Position numbers and translations under genes: made by a program. 8,432 nt of DNA from Ectopseudomonas composti. Lineage in GTDB: Bacteria; Pseudomonadota; Gammaproteobacteria; Pseudomonadales; Pseudomonadaceae. This document shows positions 1 through 5,816 of this stretch, in pieces. Every line of letters begins with the position of its first letter. The first letter of the stretch is position 1. The stretch is taken from contig CAMPIF010000167.1 in the NCBI GenBank assembly GCA_946886245.1, positions 1-8,432 on the forward strand, given 5' to 3'. The notes under the pieces are model-generated. The model saw only the letters and a program-made list of their open reading frames with translations, ran no database searches and was not told the DNA's origin.

Positions 1-1
1 G

Positions 2-589
2 GCCTCGGCCAACTGGTCGCAGAGCAGTTTCGCCGCTTCCAGCGACGGTAAGTCCACCATCGTGGCGGGCAGCAGCCAGTCTGGCAGCCTGCGCATCGGT
101 GGCTGGCAGGTGGACGTCGAAGGCGAGCTGGACGATGACGAGATCAAGGCGCTGGAGAAGCTTTTCAGTCAGGTTCAGGATCTTTCCGATACCTTCTACG
201 CTGGCGATCTGGGAGGTGCCTTCGACCGAGCCATGGCGTTGGATATGGACGGCGAGCAACTGGCTTCGATGTCGCTGCGCCTGACGCAGACCACTGTGCG
301 CCAGGCCACCGATGCCTATGGCGCCGTGGCCGGACAGGGCGCCAGTGCGGTCAATGCCGGGCTGCAGGACTATGCCCAGGGCCTGCTCGATGCGCTGCGC
401 AGTGCCGAGGACCTGGCGCAGGATGCCGGCGGCATGCTCAAAGAGTTGCTCAAGGGCGGTTTCTCGCTCGACGAGCGCTTCGACCTGCCGCGTCTGGAAA
501 AGGCCGACAGCCTCAACCGCAGCCTGCTCGACGGCTTGCAGTCGCTGCTCGCCGGTCAGGCGGGCGACACGGGTGCTGACGCGAGCTGA
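2..589 (+). CDS. C-terminal part of a DUF5610-like hypothetical protein (5' end outside window)
   Basis: The reading frame is open from the left edge to a TGA at 587-589, giving 195 visible residues. A GTG at 62 could be a start but has no convincing Shine-Dalgarno. The residues before it (ASANWSQSSFAASSDGKS) continue the same frame, so I read this as the tail of a longer protein. The visible part is acidic and probably helical. It has a 'GGWQVDVEGELDDDEIKAL' segment followed by a 'LFSQVQDLSDTFYAGDLGGAF' helix. From memory this pattern is typical of the C-terminal region of Pseudomonas, Shewanella and Vibrio proteins carrying DUF5610, whose function is unknown. No signal peptide, membrane helix or catalytic motif is visible in this part. 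The family assignment is recalled, not computed. The next gene starts 48 nt downstream on the same strand. Confidence 0.75.
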   Translation, partial: ASANWSQSSFAASSDGKSTIVAGSSQSGSLRIGGWQVDVEGELDDDEIKALEKLFSQVQDLSDTFYAGDLGGAFDRAMALDMDGEQLASMSLRLTQTTVRQATDAYGAVAGQGASAVNAGLQDYAQGLLDALRSAEDLAQDAGGMLKELLKGGFSLDERFDLPRLEKADSLNRSLLDGLQSLLAGQAGDTGADAS

Positions 590-637
590 TTCCGGCCGGT
601 GCTAAACTGCGTACCTTGCTGATACCGAGGTGCGCTC

Positions 638-874
638 ATGACGCCTGAATGCCAACTTTTCGGAACCCTGGGTTGCCATCTTTGCGAGGTGGCCGAGGCG
701 CTGCTCATGCCATTCGTGGAGAATGGTCTGCTGGTCGAACTGATCGACATCGCCGAGCATGAGGGGATGGTCGAGCAGTACGGCTTGCGCATTCCGGTGC
801 TGCGCCGTTGCGACAGTGGCAGCGAACTGAACTGGCCATTCGATGCCGAGCAGGTGGTGGTTTTTCTGAGCTGA
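638..874 (+). CDS. glutaredoxin-family (thioredoxin-fold) protein with CxxC
   Basis: This 78-residue protein begins with a short beta strand (CQLFGTLGC) leading into a C-H-L-C motif at residues 13-16, the redox-active CxxC position of thioredoxin folds. A conserved proline in 'LRIPVL' (Pro53) sits where glutaredoxins carry the cis-proline facing the active site. The length and spacing fit the small glutaredoxin-like/DUF836 family, likely a cytoplasmic thiol-disulfide reductant, though the physiological partner is unknown. The ATG at 638 is preceded by GAGG at 627-630 with 7 nt spacing, which supports this start. A 'TAAACT' at 603-608 could be a -10 element but lacks a good -35, so co-transcription with the gene upstream is possible. 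The gene ends 28 nt before a strong terminator. Confidence 0.88.
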   Translation: MTPECQLFGTLGCHLCEVAEALLMPFVENGLLVELIDIAEHEGMVEQYGLRIPVLRRCDSGSELNWPFDAEQVVVFLS

Positions 875-902
875 ACGGCGGTACCGACAAATCGAAGGCA
901 AT

Positions 903-932
903 AAAAAACCCGCCGGTTAGGGCGGGTTTTTT
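903..932. terminator. bidirectional intrinsic terminator
   Basis: A perfect 12-bp inverted repeat (AAAAAACCCGCC at 903-914, GGCGGGTTTTTT at 921-932) surrounds the 6-nt loop GGTTAG. Read on either strand it gives a G+C-rich hairpin ending in six U residues. On the plus strand it ends the glutaredoxin-family gene. On the minus strand it starts 3 nt after the CCA end of the tRNA gene, so it also ends that transcript. Confidence 0.93.
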
Positions 933-935
933 GAT

Positions 936-1012
936 TGGTCGGAGAGACAGGATTCGAACCTGCGACCTTCTCGTCCCGAACGAGACGCGCTACCAAGCTG
1001 CGCTACACTCCG
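936..1012 (-). tRNA. tRNA-Pro (anticodon CGG)
   Basis: The minus strand gives a 77-nt cloverleaf. The acceptor starts CGGAGTG, and the D arm is GCGC/GCGC with loop AGCTTGGTA. The anticodon stem TCTCG/CGAGA encloses the loop TTCGGGA. The T arm has loop TTCGAAT, and a 3' CCA is encoded (936-938). The anticodon CGG lies at plus-strand 976-978 and reads the proline codon CCG, which is common in high-G+C genomes. The C1-G72 pair and A73 discriminator agree with bacterial tRNA-Pro identity. One acceptor pair is a U6-U67 mismatch (plus-strand 1007 and 945); all other acceptor positions pair. The gene is single, with its own upstream promoter and a downstream terminator. Confidence 0.97.
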
Positions 1013-1022
1013 AATGAGCCGT

Positions 1023-1050
1023 ATTCTACCGAAAAACTTTTACCGCACAA
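1023..1050 (-). promoter_or_regulatory. sigma70-type promoter of the tRNA-Pro gene
   Basis: On the minus strand the -10 box TAGAAT (1023-1028, 5 of 6 to consensus) is preceded by TTGTGC (1045-1050, 3 of 6 to the -35) with a 16-nt spacer. Ten bases lie between the -10 and the mature tRNA 5' end. They contain a G+C-rich ACGGC discriminator, as is common at stable-RNA promoters under stringent control. That regulation is inferred from the sequence type only. Confidence 0.6.
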
Positions 1051-1128
1051 GGGGTTAGCCTGAAAAATCTGCAGGCTGATCATCTTCTTCTGCGGCCGGT
1101 GCGGGCTCGAGTGTTCTTCAGCGGTGCC

Positions 1129-1350
1129 TCAGAGTTCCTTGACGGTCTGCACCTGGTCCTTGTTGATCGTGGCGCGCTTGCCGTCAAGCTGCTCGAATTC
1201 GTAGAAGCCGGAATCTTCATCGAACTGGGGCTTGTCCACCGTCTGAATTTCACGCCCATCGTTCAGGGTGATCACCGACGGCGTGGAGCAGCCGGCCAGT
1301 ACAGTGAAGCCGATTGCCATCAGCAGGGCGGGGATGATCCGTTTGGTCAT
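1129..1350 (-). CDS. YgdI/YgdR-type small lipoprotein
   Basis: This 73-residue protein starts with a type II signal peptide: basic 'MTKR', a hydrophobic core, then the lipobox L-A-G-C at residues 18-21, so Cys21 should be lipidated after cleavage. The mature part of about 53 residues contains 'ITLNDGREIQTVDKPQFDEDSGFYEFEQLDGKRATINKDQV', the small SH3-like beta fold of the YgdI/YgdR (DUF903) lipoproteins. Function in this family is not established; by its signal it sits in the cell envelope. The ATG is preceded by AAGGAG (plus-strand 1358-1363) with 7 nt spacing, a strong ribosome site. It lies 86 nt downstream of mobA on the same strand, so it may be read through from mobA or from its own weak promoter. 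Confidence 0.9.
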   Translation of the reverse strand: MTKRIIPALLMAIGFTVLAGCSTPSVITLNDGREIQTVDKPQFDEDSGFYEFEQLDGKRATINKDQVQTVKEL

Positions 1351-1378
1351 GGTCTGTCTCCTTGGGTGCTAAAGAGGT

Positions 1379-1384
1379 GCTATA
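1379..1384 (-). promoter_or_regulatory. possible -10 element for the YgdI/YgdR lipoprotein gene
   Basis: TATAGC on the minus strand lies 28 nt before the lipoprotein ATG. It matches the -10 consensus at 4 of 6 positions. No convincing -35 hexamer is found at 16-18 nt, so this is a weak candidate. Confidence 0.25.
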
Positions 1385-1436
1385 CCCTCGCTCAGACGTG
1401 AAACTGCCCCATGAGTTCCGCGCAGGGCTTCCCGTT

Positions 1437-2027
1437 TCAGCATGCGGGGATGCCGTGCGCGAGCGTTTCCGGTGTGTTCAGGTTGGCCAGTCGGGCATCG
1501 TCCAGCGCGCAGTCGACGGCGATGGGCGCCAGTTTGCCGAACCAGCGTTGCGGGCTGCGTTCACCGGATTGCCAGGCGTGTTCCAGATCGCCCTTGAGCT
1601 GAGTGGGCAGCAGGCAGAACAGTGGCTGCCAGTAGTTGCCCTGACGGATCACTACCGGTCGGCTCCCTGCGTGGGCGAGCAGTGATTCGATCAGTGCAGG
1701 GTCGACCAGCGGGGCGTCGCAGGGCAGCACCAGCATCTGCTCATGGCGTGCCGCGGCCATGCCGGCGCGGATACCCGCCAGCGGCCCCTGAAAGTCCTGA
1801 TCCTGATCTGCGACCAGTTGGTCGGCGTAGGGCGCATAGCGCTCCGTGTTGCGGTTGCAGGAGATGATCAGGTCGTCGCTCAACGGCCGGGTCAGGTCAT
1901 GCAGCCACGCGATCAGCGGCCGACCGCGCCACTCCAGCAGGCCCTTGTCGCGGCCGCCCATGCGCAAACCTCTGCCACCGGAGAGCAGCAGCACGGAGCA
2001 GGTGGGGCGGGCGTTGGATGCGGGCAT
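1437..2027 (-). CDS. mobA: molybdenum cofactor guanylyltransferase MobA
   Basis: MobA joins GMP (from GTP) to Mo-molybdopterin, giving the guanine-dinucleotide cofactor used by DMSO-reductase-family enzymes such as nitrate reductases and formate dehydrogenases. The N-terminal nucleotide-binding signature is [17 protein letters not shown] (residues 15-31). It is followed by GPLAGI (81-86), the metal/nucleotide site PCD (102-104) and a C-terminal NLNTPE (182-187), all in the expected order. I chose the ATG at plus-strand 2025-2027 (196 aa), which has GGAG (2037-2040) at a suitable distance and puts the signature close to the N terminus as in known MobA. An in-frame ATG 45 nt upstream would add 15 residues with no homology and would run through the probable promoter. 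Usual family length is about 190-200 aa. It is divergent from moaB, which acts in the same pathway. Confidence 0.95.
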   Translation of the reverse strand: MPASNARPTCSVLLLSGGRGLRMGGRDKGLLEWRGRPLIAWLHDLTRPLSDDLIISCNRNTERYAPYADQLVADQDQDFQGPLAGIRAGMAAARHEQMLVLPCDAPLVDPALIESLLAHAGSRPVVIRQGNYWQPLFCLLPTQLKGDLEHAWQSGERSPQRWFGKLAPIAVDCALDDARLANLNTPETLAHGIPAC

Positions 2028-2054
2028 GTGTGCAGTCTCCGAAGGCAGGCTGTG

Positions 2055-2063
2055 TGATATAAC
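2055..2063 (+). promoter_or_regulatory. probable extended -10 promoter element for moaB-moeA
   Basis: TGATATAAC (2055-2063) contains a TATAAC -10 hexamer (5 of 6) with the TG dinucleotide of extended -10 promoters, 32 nt before the moaB ATG. No good -35 is visible, which extended -10 promoters can tolerate. The same A+T-rich island read on the minus strand gives TTATAT, so it may also serve mobA across the 68-nt divergent intergenic region. Confidence 0.5.
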
Positions 2064-2095
2064 AGCGCCCATTCTCTCCCAATTGGATGCCTGCC

Positions 2096-2635
2096 ATGAA
2101 CCACAAGGCCGACGCTGTTTTCGTGTCGCTGAACATTGCCGTGCTGACCGTCAGCGACACGCGCACGCTGGAGACCGACACTTCGGGTCAATTGCTGGTC
2201 GACCGTCTGACCGTCGCCGGGCATCAACTGGCCGCTCGTGTACTGCTCAAGGATGACCTTTACAAGATCCGCGCCCAGGTGGCGACCTGGATTGCCGAGG
2301 ATCAGGTGCAGGTGGTGGTGATCACCGGCGGTACCGGTTTCACTGGTCGTGACAGCACGCCGGAAGCGGTCACCTGCCTGCTGGACAAGCAGGTCGATGG
2401 GTTTGGCGAGCTGTTCCGCCAGATCTCCGTGGCCGATATCGGCACTTCCACCATCCAGTCGCGCGCGCTGGCCGGTCTGGCCAACGGCACCCTGGTGTGC
2501 TGCCTGCCGGGTTCGACCAACGCCTGTCGCACCGCCTGGGATGGCATTCTCGGCGAGCAACTGGATGCACGGCATCGTCCCTGCAACTTCGTGCCGCATC
2601 TGAAACAGGTGGGCGCCTGCGAGACGCGCGGATGA
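2096..2635 (+). CDS. moaB: molybdopterin adenylyltransferase MoaB
   Basis: MoaB (MogA/MoaB family) activates molybdopterin by adenylylation with ATP before MoeA inserts molybdate. The 179-residue protein shows TVSDTR (18-23), the MPT-binding [10 protein letters not shown] (77-86), which is the family signature, and LPGS (137-140). Length is at the upper end of the usual 170-180 range, with a tail that includes NFVPHLK. The start at 2096 ([10 protein letters not shown]) is preferred over an in-frame ATG at 2087 because a weak GGA (2085-2087) sits 8 nt upstream of 2096, while 2087 has no purine-rich site. It also matches remembered Pseudomonas MoaB N-termini. The gene overlaps moeA by ATGA, so the two are translationally coupled. 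Confidence 0.95.
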   Translation: MNHKADAVFVSLNIAVLTVSDTRTLETDTSGQLLVDRLTVAGHQLAARVLLKDDLYKIRAQVATWIAEDQVQVVVITGGTGFTGRDSTPEAVTCLLDKQVDGFGELFRQISVADIGTSTIQSRALAGLANGTLVCCLPGSTNACRTAWDGILGEQLDARHRPCNFVPHLKQVGACETRG

Positions 2636-3846
2636 GTGGTTGCGATCATCCCGGTCTGCTGCCGATGGAGGCGGCGCTGGAGCGTCTGCTGGCTCTGGCA
2701 GCAGCGGCGCCAATCGAGCAGGTCGAGCAGGTTGCGCTGGCCGAGGCGGATGGTCGCGTGCTGGCCGAGCCGCTGATCGCGGCGCTGGATCTGCCGCCCT
2801 GGGCCAACAGTGCCATGGACGGTTACGCCCTGCGCCTGGCCGATTGGAGTGGCCAGGCGTTGCCGATTAGCCAGCGCATTCAGGCCGGCACCGCGCCAAC
2901 GCCGCTGCAGCCTGGGACCTGTGCGCGCATCTTCACCGGTGCGCCGCTGCCGGAAGGTGCCGACACCGTGGAAATGCAGGAGAACGCCGAACTCGATGAG
3001 TCGGGACGCGTCATTTTCCGCGAATCCTTGAAGCTCGGGCAGAACGTTCGTGCCCAGGGTCAGGAAACCCGCATCGGCGAATGCGTGCTGCCGGCCGGTA
3101 CCCGTCTGGGGCCGATCGAGCTAGGGCTGGCAGCCTCGCTTGGTGCTGCACGGCTGTCGGTGCGGCGGCGCCTGTGCGTTGCCGTGCTGTCCACCGGCGA
3201 CGAACTGGTGGAGCCAGGGCAGGCGCTTGGCCCGGGGCAGATATACAACAGCAATCGGCGTCTGCTGATTGCCTGGTTGCAACGGCTGGGCTGCAGCGTG
3301 GTCGATGCGGGCATATTGCCTGATGATCTGCAGCGTACCCGCGAAGCGCTGGGCGCGCTGGGCGAGGTCGATCTGATTCTCTCCACCGGTGGCGTTTCGG
3401 TGGGGGAGGCAGACTTTCTCGGCATGGCCCTGCGCGAGGCGGGCGAGCTGGCGCTGTGGAAATTGGCGATCAAGCCGGGTAAGCCGCTGACGTTCGGCCA
3501 CTACCAGGGCGTTCCGGTAATAGGTTTGCCGGGCAACCCGGCTTCGACACTGGTTACCTTCGGGCTGCTGGCGCGCCCGTACATGTTGCGGCGTCTGGGT
3601 GTGCAGCGGGTCGAGCCATTGGGCTTCGCGGTGCCGGCGGGTTTTGCCTGGACCAAGCCAGGCATGCGCCGTGAGTACCTGCGTGCGCGCCTGGAGAATG
3701 GCCGTGCGGTGCCCTATGCCAACCAGAGTTCGGGCGTGCTGCGCAGCGCCGCCTGGGCCGAAGGGTTGGCCGAGGTGATGGAAGGCGGCACGCTGGCCGA
3801 AGGGGATATGCTGCGCTTCATTCCCTTGAGCGAGATTCTCGGCTAG
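2632..3846 (+). CDS. moeA: molybdopterin molybdenumtransferase MoeA
   Basis: MoeA inserts molybdate into adenylylated molybdopterin made by MoaB/MogA-type enzymes. With the start at 2632 the protein has 404 residues, the normal family length. Motifs follow the expected order: NSAMDGYAL (59-67), FTGAPLPEGAD (101-111), STGDELV (187-193), NSNR (206-209), the MPT-binding-type GGVSVGEADF (253-262), KPGKP (281-285) and GLPGNP (298-303), then the C-terminal beta domain. The frame is open further upstream to an ATG at 2497, but that would lie inside moaB. The ATGA overlap (2632-2635) with the moaB stop and the '[16 protein letters not shown]' N-terminus favour 2632. The local Shine-Dalgarno is poor, consistent with translation by coupling to moaB. 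A hairpin terminator follows the TAG stop. Confidence 0.96.
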   Translation: MSGCDHPGLLPMEAALERLLALAAAAPIEQVEQVALAEADGRVLAEPLIAALDLPPWANSAMDGYALRLADWSGQALPISQRIQAGTAPTPLQPGTCARIFTGAPLPEGADTVEMQENAELDESGRVIFRESLKLGQNVRAQGQETRIGECVLPAGTRLGPIELGLAASLGAARLSVRRRLCVAVLSTGDELVEPGQALGPGQIYNSNRRLLIAWLQRLGCSVVDAGILPDDLQRTREALGALGEVDLILSTGGVSVGEADFLGMALREAGELALWKLAIKPGKPLTFGHYQGVPVIGLPGNPASTLVTFGLLARPYMLRRLGVQRVEPLGFAVPAGFAWTKPGMRREYLRARLENGRAVPYANQSSGVLRSAAWAEGLAEVMEGGTLAEGDMLRFIPLSEILG

Positions 3847-3854
3847 CCCTGAAT

Positions 3855-3884
3855 CGCCCGGCTGTGCGAACGGTCGGGCGCTTT
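3855..3884 (+). terminator. probable intrinsic terminator of moaB-moeA
   Basis: CGCCCGGCTG (3855-3864) can pair with CGGTCGGGCG (3871-3880), using two G-U wobbles, around the loop TGCGAA. It is followed by CTTT, a short U tract. It lies 8 nt after the moeA stop. The stem is good but the U run is weak, so termination may be partial. Confidence 0.55.
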
Positions 3885-3929
3885 AGATGGCGCGGCGAAA
3901 CTACTGGGTCACATTTCTAACGATAGAAT

Positions 3930-3958
3930 TTGCAAATGAGCCTTGTAGAGGGCATAGT
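3930..3958 (+). promoter_or_regulatory. candidate promoter of the NlpC/P60 lipoprotein genes
   Basis: TTGCAA (3930-3935, 4 of 6 to the -35) and CATAGT (3953-3958, 4 of 6 to the -10) are separated by 17 nt in a locally A+T-rich stretch. A start near 3965 would leave a leader of about 30 nt before the ATG at 3995. A TAGAAT at 3924-3929 is a competing -10 without a clear -35. Confidence 0.4.
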
Positions 3959-3994
3959 CGCCGACTTGTAAATTCAACCGACACGGTCGTGCCC

Positions 3995-4615
3995 ATGCTA
4001 AAACGCTTCGCACCCCTCGTGCCTCTTGCACTCACAGTCTTGCTCGCTGCCTGCGCCGGCCACTCGCCACAGCCGCAGACAGGCGTTGCCGCGACCGAGC
4101 CAGTTGCTCGTTCGCTCTCTCGGCAGATGGAGTCTGCTGACGATGAAATCAACGCGCTTACCGACGACAAACCCTATGAAATGCCGCAGCTGACAGACAG
4201 CCTGCTCGATCTCGGACGTTCACTGATCGGCACTCGCTATCGCTACGGCGGCACCTCGGTGCAATCCGGTTTCGATTGCAGCGGTTTCGTCGGCTACCTG
4301 TTCCGCGAGGAAGTCGGCCTGGAGCTGCCTCGCTCCACGCGTGAGCTGATCAAGCTCGATGCGCCGAAGGTGGCGCGCGCCGATCTGGAGCCGGGCGATC
4401 TGATCCTGTTCAATGATCGTGGTCGTGGTCGCGTCAGCCATGCCGGCATCTATCTGGGGGATGATCAGTTCATCCACTCCAGCAGCAGCCGCAGCGGTGG
4501 TGTGCGCATCGACAGCCTCGACAACAGCTACTGGAGCCGCAGTTATCTGCAGGCCAAGCGCGTCCTCGCGCTGGCTCCGGTGGACGAGCAGGTCACCGCC
4601 AAGCGTCAAAACTGA
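3995..4615 (+). CDS. NlpC/P60-family lipoprotein, probable peptidoglycan endopeptidase (first of a tandem pair)
   Basis: This 206-residue protein starts with a lipoprotein signal (MLKRF, hydrophobic core) and lipobox L-A-A-C at residues 17-20. A linker of about 50 residues, rich in polar residues, leads to an NlpC/P60 domain from about residue 72. The catalytic cysteine is in FDCSGF (Cys95), the histidine in VSHAGIY (His149), and the third polar residue is probably His161 in FIHSSS. This Cys-His-His set is the papain-like triad of DL-endopeptidases that cut peptide stems of peptidoglycan (as in E. coli Spr/MepS), so the protein should act in the periplasm attached to a membrane. The frame extends upstream to an ATG at 3887, but the signal peptide only makes sense from 3995. 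No clear Shine-Dalgarno is seen; a GTG at 3989 is an alternative start. A close paralogue follows. Confidence 0.92.
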   Translation: MLKRFAPLVPLALTVLLAACAGHSPQPQTGVAATEPVARSLSRQMESADDEINALTDDKPYEMPQLTDSLLDLGRSLIGTRYRYGGTSVQSGFDCSGFVGYLFREEVGLELPRSTRELIKLDAPKVARADLEPGDLILFNDRGRGRVSHAGIYLGDDQFIHSSSSRSGGVRIDSLDNSYWSRSYLQAKRVLALAPVDEQVTAKRQN

Positions 4616-4621
4616 TGGATC

Positions 4622-4647
4622 ACGGCGTAACCCAAGGGTTGCGCCGT
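4622..4647 (+). other. strong intergenic hairpin between the NlpC/P60 genes
   Basis: ACGGCGTAACCC (4622-4633) pairs with GGGTTGCGCCGT (4636-4647) over 12 positions, one of them U-G, with only AA between the arms; in RNA the loop would open to CAAG. It begins 6 nt after the upstream stop. There is no U run after it, so it may be a leaky terminator, an mRNA-end stabiliser or a processing site rather than a classic terminator. Confidence 0.6.
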
Positions 4648-4699
4648 TCGTCGTGAATCGGCAGAGTAGAGTGCATCCAGGCTCAGGATCGCCTCGCTT

Positions 4700-5224
4700 A
4701 TGCCCGTCACGACCCGTGTTGCCCTCATCGCTCTCGTTCTGCTGTTGAGTGCCTGCAGCAGTCGCGCTCCTTCTCCCCAGCCTGGTTACACACCTTCTGT
4801 CTCTCCATCCTCTTATCAGGGCGGGACTGAGGACGTGCTGTTTCGCGCCCTTGGCCTGGTCGGTACGCCTTATCGCTACGGTGGCAATACCCCGGAAGGC
4901 GGTTTCGACTGCAGTGGCCTGATCGGCTACGTCTATCGCGATGCGGCCGGTATCAGCCTGCCGCGTTCGACGCGTGAGCTGAGTGCCATGCGCACCCCTG
5001 ATGTCCGCCGCGATGCCCTGCAAAGTGGTGATCTGGTGTTCTTTGCCACCAATGGCGGGCGCGCCGTCAGTCATGCCGGCATCTATGTCGGCGAAGGGCG
5101 TTTCGTGCATGCGCCGTCCAGTGGCGGCACGGTGCGTCTGGATAGCCTCGACAACGTCTACTGGCAGCGTGTCTACCTCGATGCCAAGCGGGTCATCACC
5201 CCAGAGCTCGCGCGCAATCCCTGA
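4700..5224 (+). CDS. NlpC/P60-family lipoprotein, probable peptidoglycan endopeptidase (second of a tandem pair)
   Basis: This 174-residue paralogue of the preceding gene has a lipoprotein signal with lipobox L-S-A-C (residues 16-19) and a shorter Ser/Pro-rich linker (about 20-43). Its NlpC/P60 domain has Cys71 in FDCSGL, His125 in VSHAGIY and His137 in FVHAPS, so the full papain-like triad is kept. By eye about 65 of roughly 115 domain positions are identical to the neighbour, including LPRSTREL and DSLDN-YW, which suggests tandem duplication. The linker and N-terminus have diverged. The ATG at 4700 follows AGGA (4685-4688) at 11 nt, a slightly long spacing. Predicted role is trimming or opening of peptidoglycan cross-links from a membrane anchor; substrate specificity is not visible. 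The stop is 6 nt before the next gene. Confidence 0.92.
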   Translation: MPVTTRVALIALVLLLSACSSRAPSPQPGYTPSVSPSSYQGGTEDVLFRALGLVGTPYRYGGNTPEGGFDCSGLIGYVYRDAAGISLPRSTRELSAMRTPDVRRDALQSGDLVFFATNGGRAVSHAGIYVGEGRFVHAPSSGGTVRLDSLDNVYWQRVYLDAKRVITPELARNP

Positions 5225-5230
5225 TCAGCC

Positions 5231-5551
5231 ATGGTAGAGCCCATTCGCCTGCCGCCTCAGCCCGAGTTCTGCGAGCTGTGCGCACGCCCAGTCGCATTGA
5301 CCCGTCACCACCTGATTCCCAAGGCGCTGCACGACAAGGTGTATGTGCAGAAGCGCTACCCCCGTCATGAACGAATTACCGCCACGCTGTGGGTCTGCCG
5401 CGCCTGCCATAACCAGATTCATCGGCTGTTCAGCGAAAAGGAGCTGGCGCTGACCTACAACAGCCGCGAGGCACTGCTGGGCGACGAGCGTTTGCGAACG
5501 TTCGTCGACTGGTTGGCGAGCAAGCCGCCCGGGTTCATGCCCAGGCACTGA
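5231..5551 (+). CDS. small HNH-family protein (possible nuclease)
   Basis: This 106-residue protein carries a CELC pair (Cys14, Cys17), the 'LTRHHLIPKAL' segment (His26, His27) and 'CRACHNQIHRLF' (Cys56, Cys59, His60, His64). The paired CxxC motifs suggest a structural zinc, and HH...H...H resembles an HNH (beta-beta-alpha-metal) nuclease core. The asparagine usually found just before the second CxxC is not obvious here (ATLWVC), so cleavage activity is uncertain. The tail 'LALTYNSREALLGDERLRTFVDWL' looks helical. I recall similar small stand-alone HNH proteins being widespread in bacteria, without known function. It begins 6 nt after the NlpC/P60 stop and so is probably co-transcribed; no strong Shine-Dalgarno is seen. 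Nothing nearby (methylase, phage or toxin gene) indicates restriction or mobility. Confidence 0.85.
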   Translation: MVEPIRLPPQPEFCELCARPVALTRHHLIPKALHDKVYVQKRYPRHERITATLWVCRACHNQIHRLFSEKELALTYNSREALLGDERLRTFVDWLASKPPGFMPRH

Positions 5552-5557
5552 GCAGCG

Positions 5558-5587
5558 TTGACGGGCAGGGCTGCCAGCCTCTACCCT
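5558..5587 (+). promoter_or_regulatory. probable promoter of the riboswitch-cob operon
   Basis: TTGACG (5558-5563, 5 of 6 to the -35) is followed after 18 nt by TACCCT (5582-5587), which keeps the key T, A and final T of the -10. Transcription would begin near 5594, right at the 5' edge of the riboswitch, which is the position expected for a riboswitch promoter. It starts 6 nt after the HNH gene stop. Confidence 0.5.
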
Positions 5588-5594
5588 GCGCGCC

Positions 5595-5784
5595 TTGCTT
5601 CAGGTGCCCCGCATTGCCGTCAATGGCGGCCAAGGGGTGAAACAGGGAAGCCGGTTCCAATGCCGGCGCTGCCCCCGCAACGGTAGGTGAGTCAAACGCT
5701 GCTCGAAGCCACTGTGCTATGCACGGGAAGGCGCGGCGTCGAACCCATGGTTCACTCACAAGCCCGGAGACCGGCCTGTCGCAG
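5595..5784 (+). promoter_or_regulatory. adenosylcobalamin riboswitch (cobalamin aptamer)
   Basis: The region carries the conserved cobalamin aptamer blocks in order: AGGTGCC near 5602, GGTGAAACAGGGAAGCCGGT (5636-5655), ATGCCGGCGCTGCCCCCGC to AACGGT (about 5660-5684), GCCACTG with GGGAAGGCG (about 5708-5732), and the closing AGCCCGGAGACCGGCCTG (5761-5778). P1 can form between about 5596-5604 and 5775-5783, with two mismatches. GTGAGT near 5687 can pair with ACTCAC near 5754, making an internal helix. It should bind adenosylcobalamin and lower expression of the downstream cobO-cobB-bluB operon. A terminator 32 nt downstream points to transcriptional control. The assignment rests on motif recognition; exact boundaries are approximate. 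Confidence 0.95.
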
Positions 5785-5816
5785 TTACACGGCATCGCGG
5801 AGGGCGCTGTCCGGCC

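Noticed and set aside
1057..1077. Inverted repeat AGCCTG / CAGGCT as a terminator for the minus-strand lipoprotein gene
   Set aside because: The stem is only 6 bp with a 9-nt loop and no U run follows on the minus strand; I cannot call it a terminator.
1913..2713. Minus-strand ORF (266 codons) over moaB and the moeA start
   Set aside because: It conflicts with moaB, the ATGA overlap and the start of mobA. It shows no recognisable domain.
3887..3994. 36-residue N-terminal extension of the first NlpC/P60 lipoprotein
   Set aside because: It would put a long polar segment before a clear lipoprotein signal peptide and would span the candidate promoter.
4220..5110. Long minus-strand ORF (296 codons) across both NlpC/P60 genes
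   Set aside because: It is antisense to two well-supported lipoproteins with intact catalytic motifs. Long open antisense frames are common in high-G+C DNA, and its translation is low-complexity and resembles no family.
5565..5589. Inverted repeat GCAGGG / CCCTGC after the HNH gene as a terminator
   Set aside because: It is a short stem with a 13-nt loop and no U tract, and it overlaps the probable -35/-10 spacer of the cob operon promoter.
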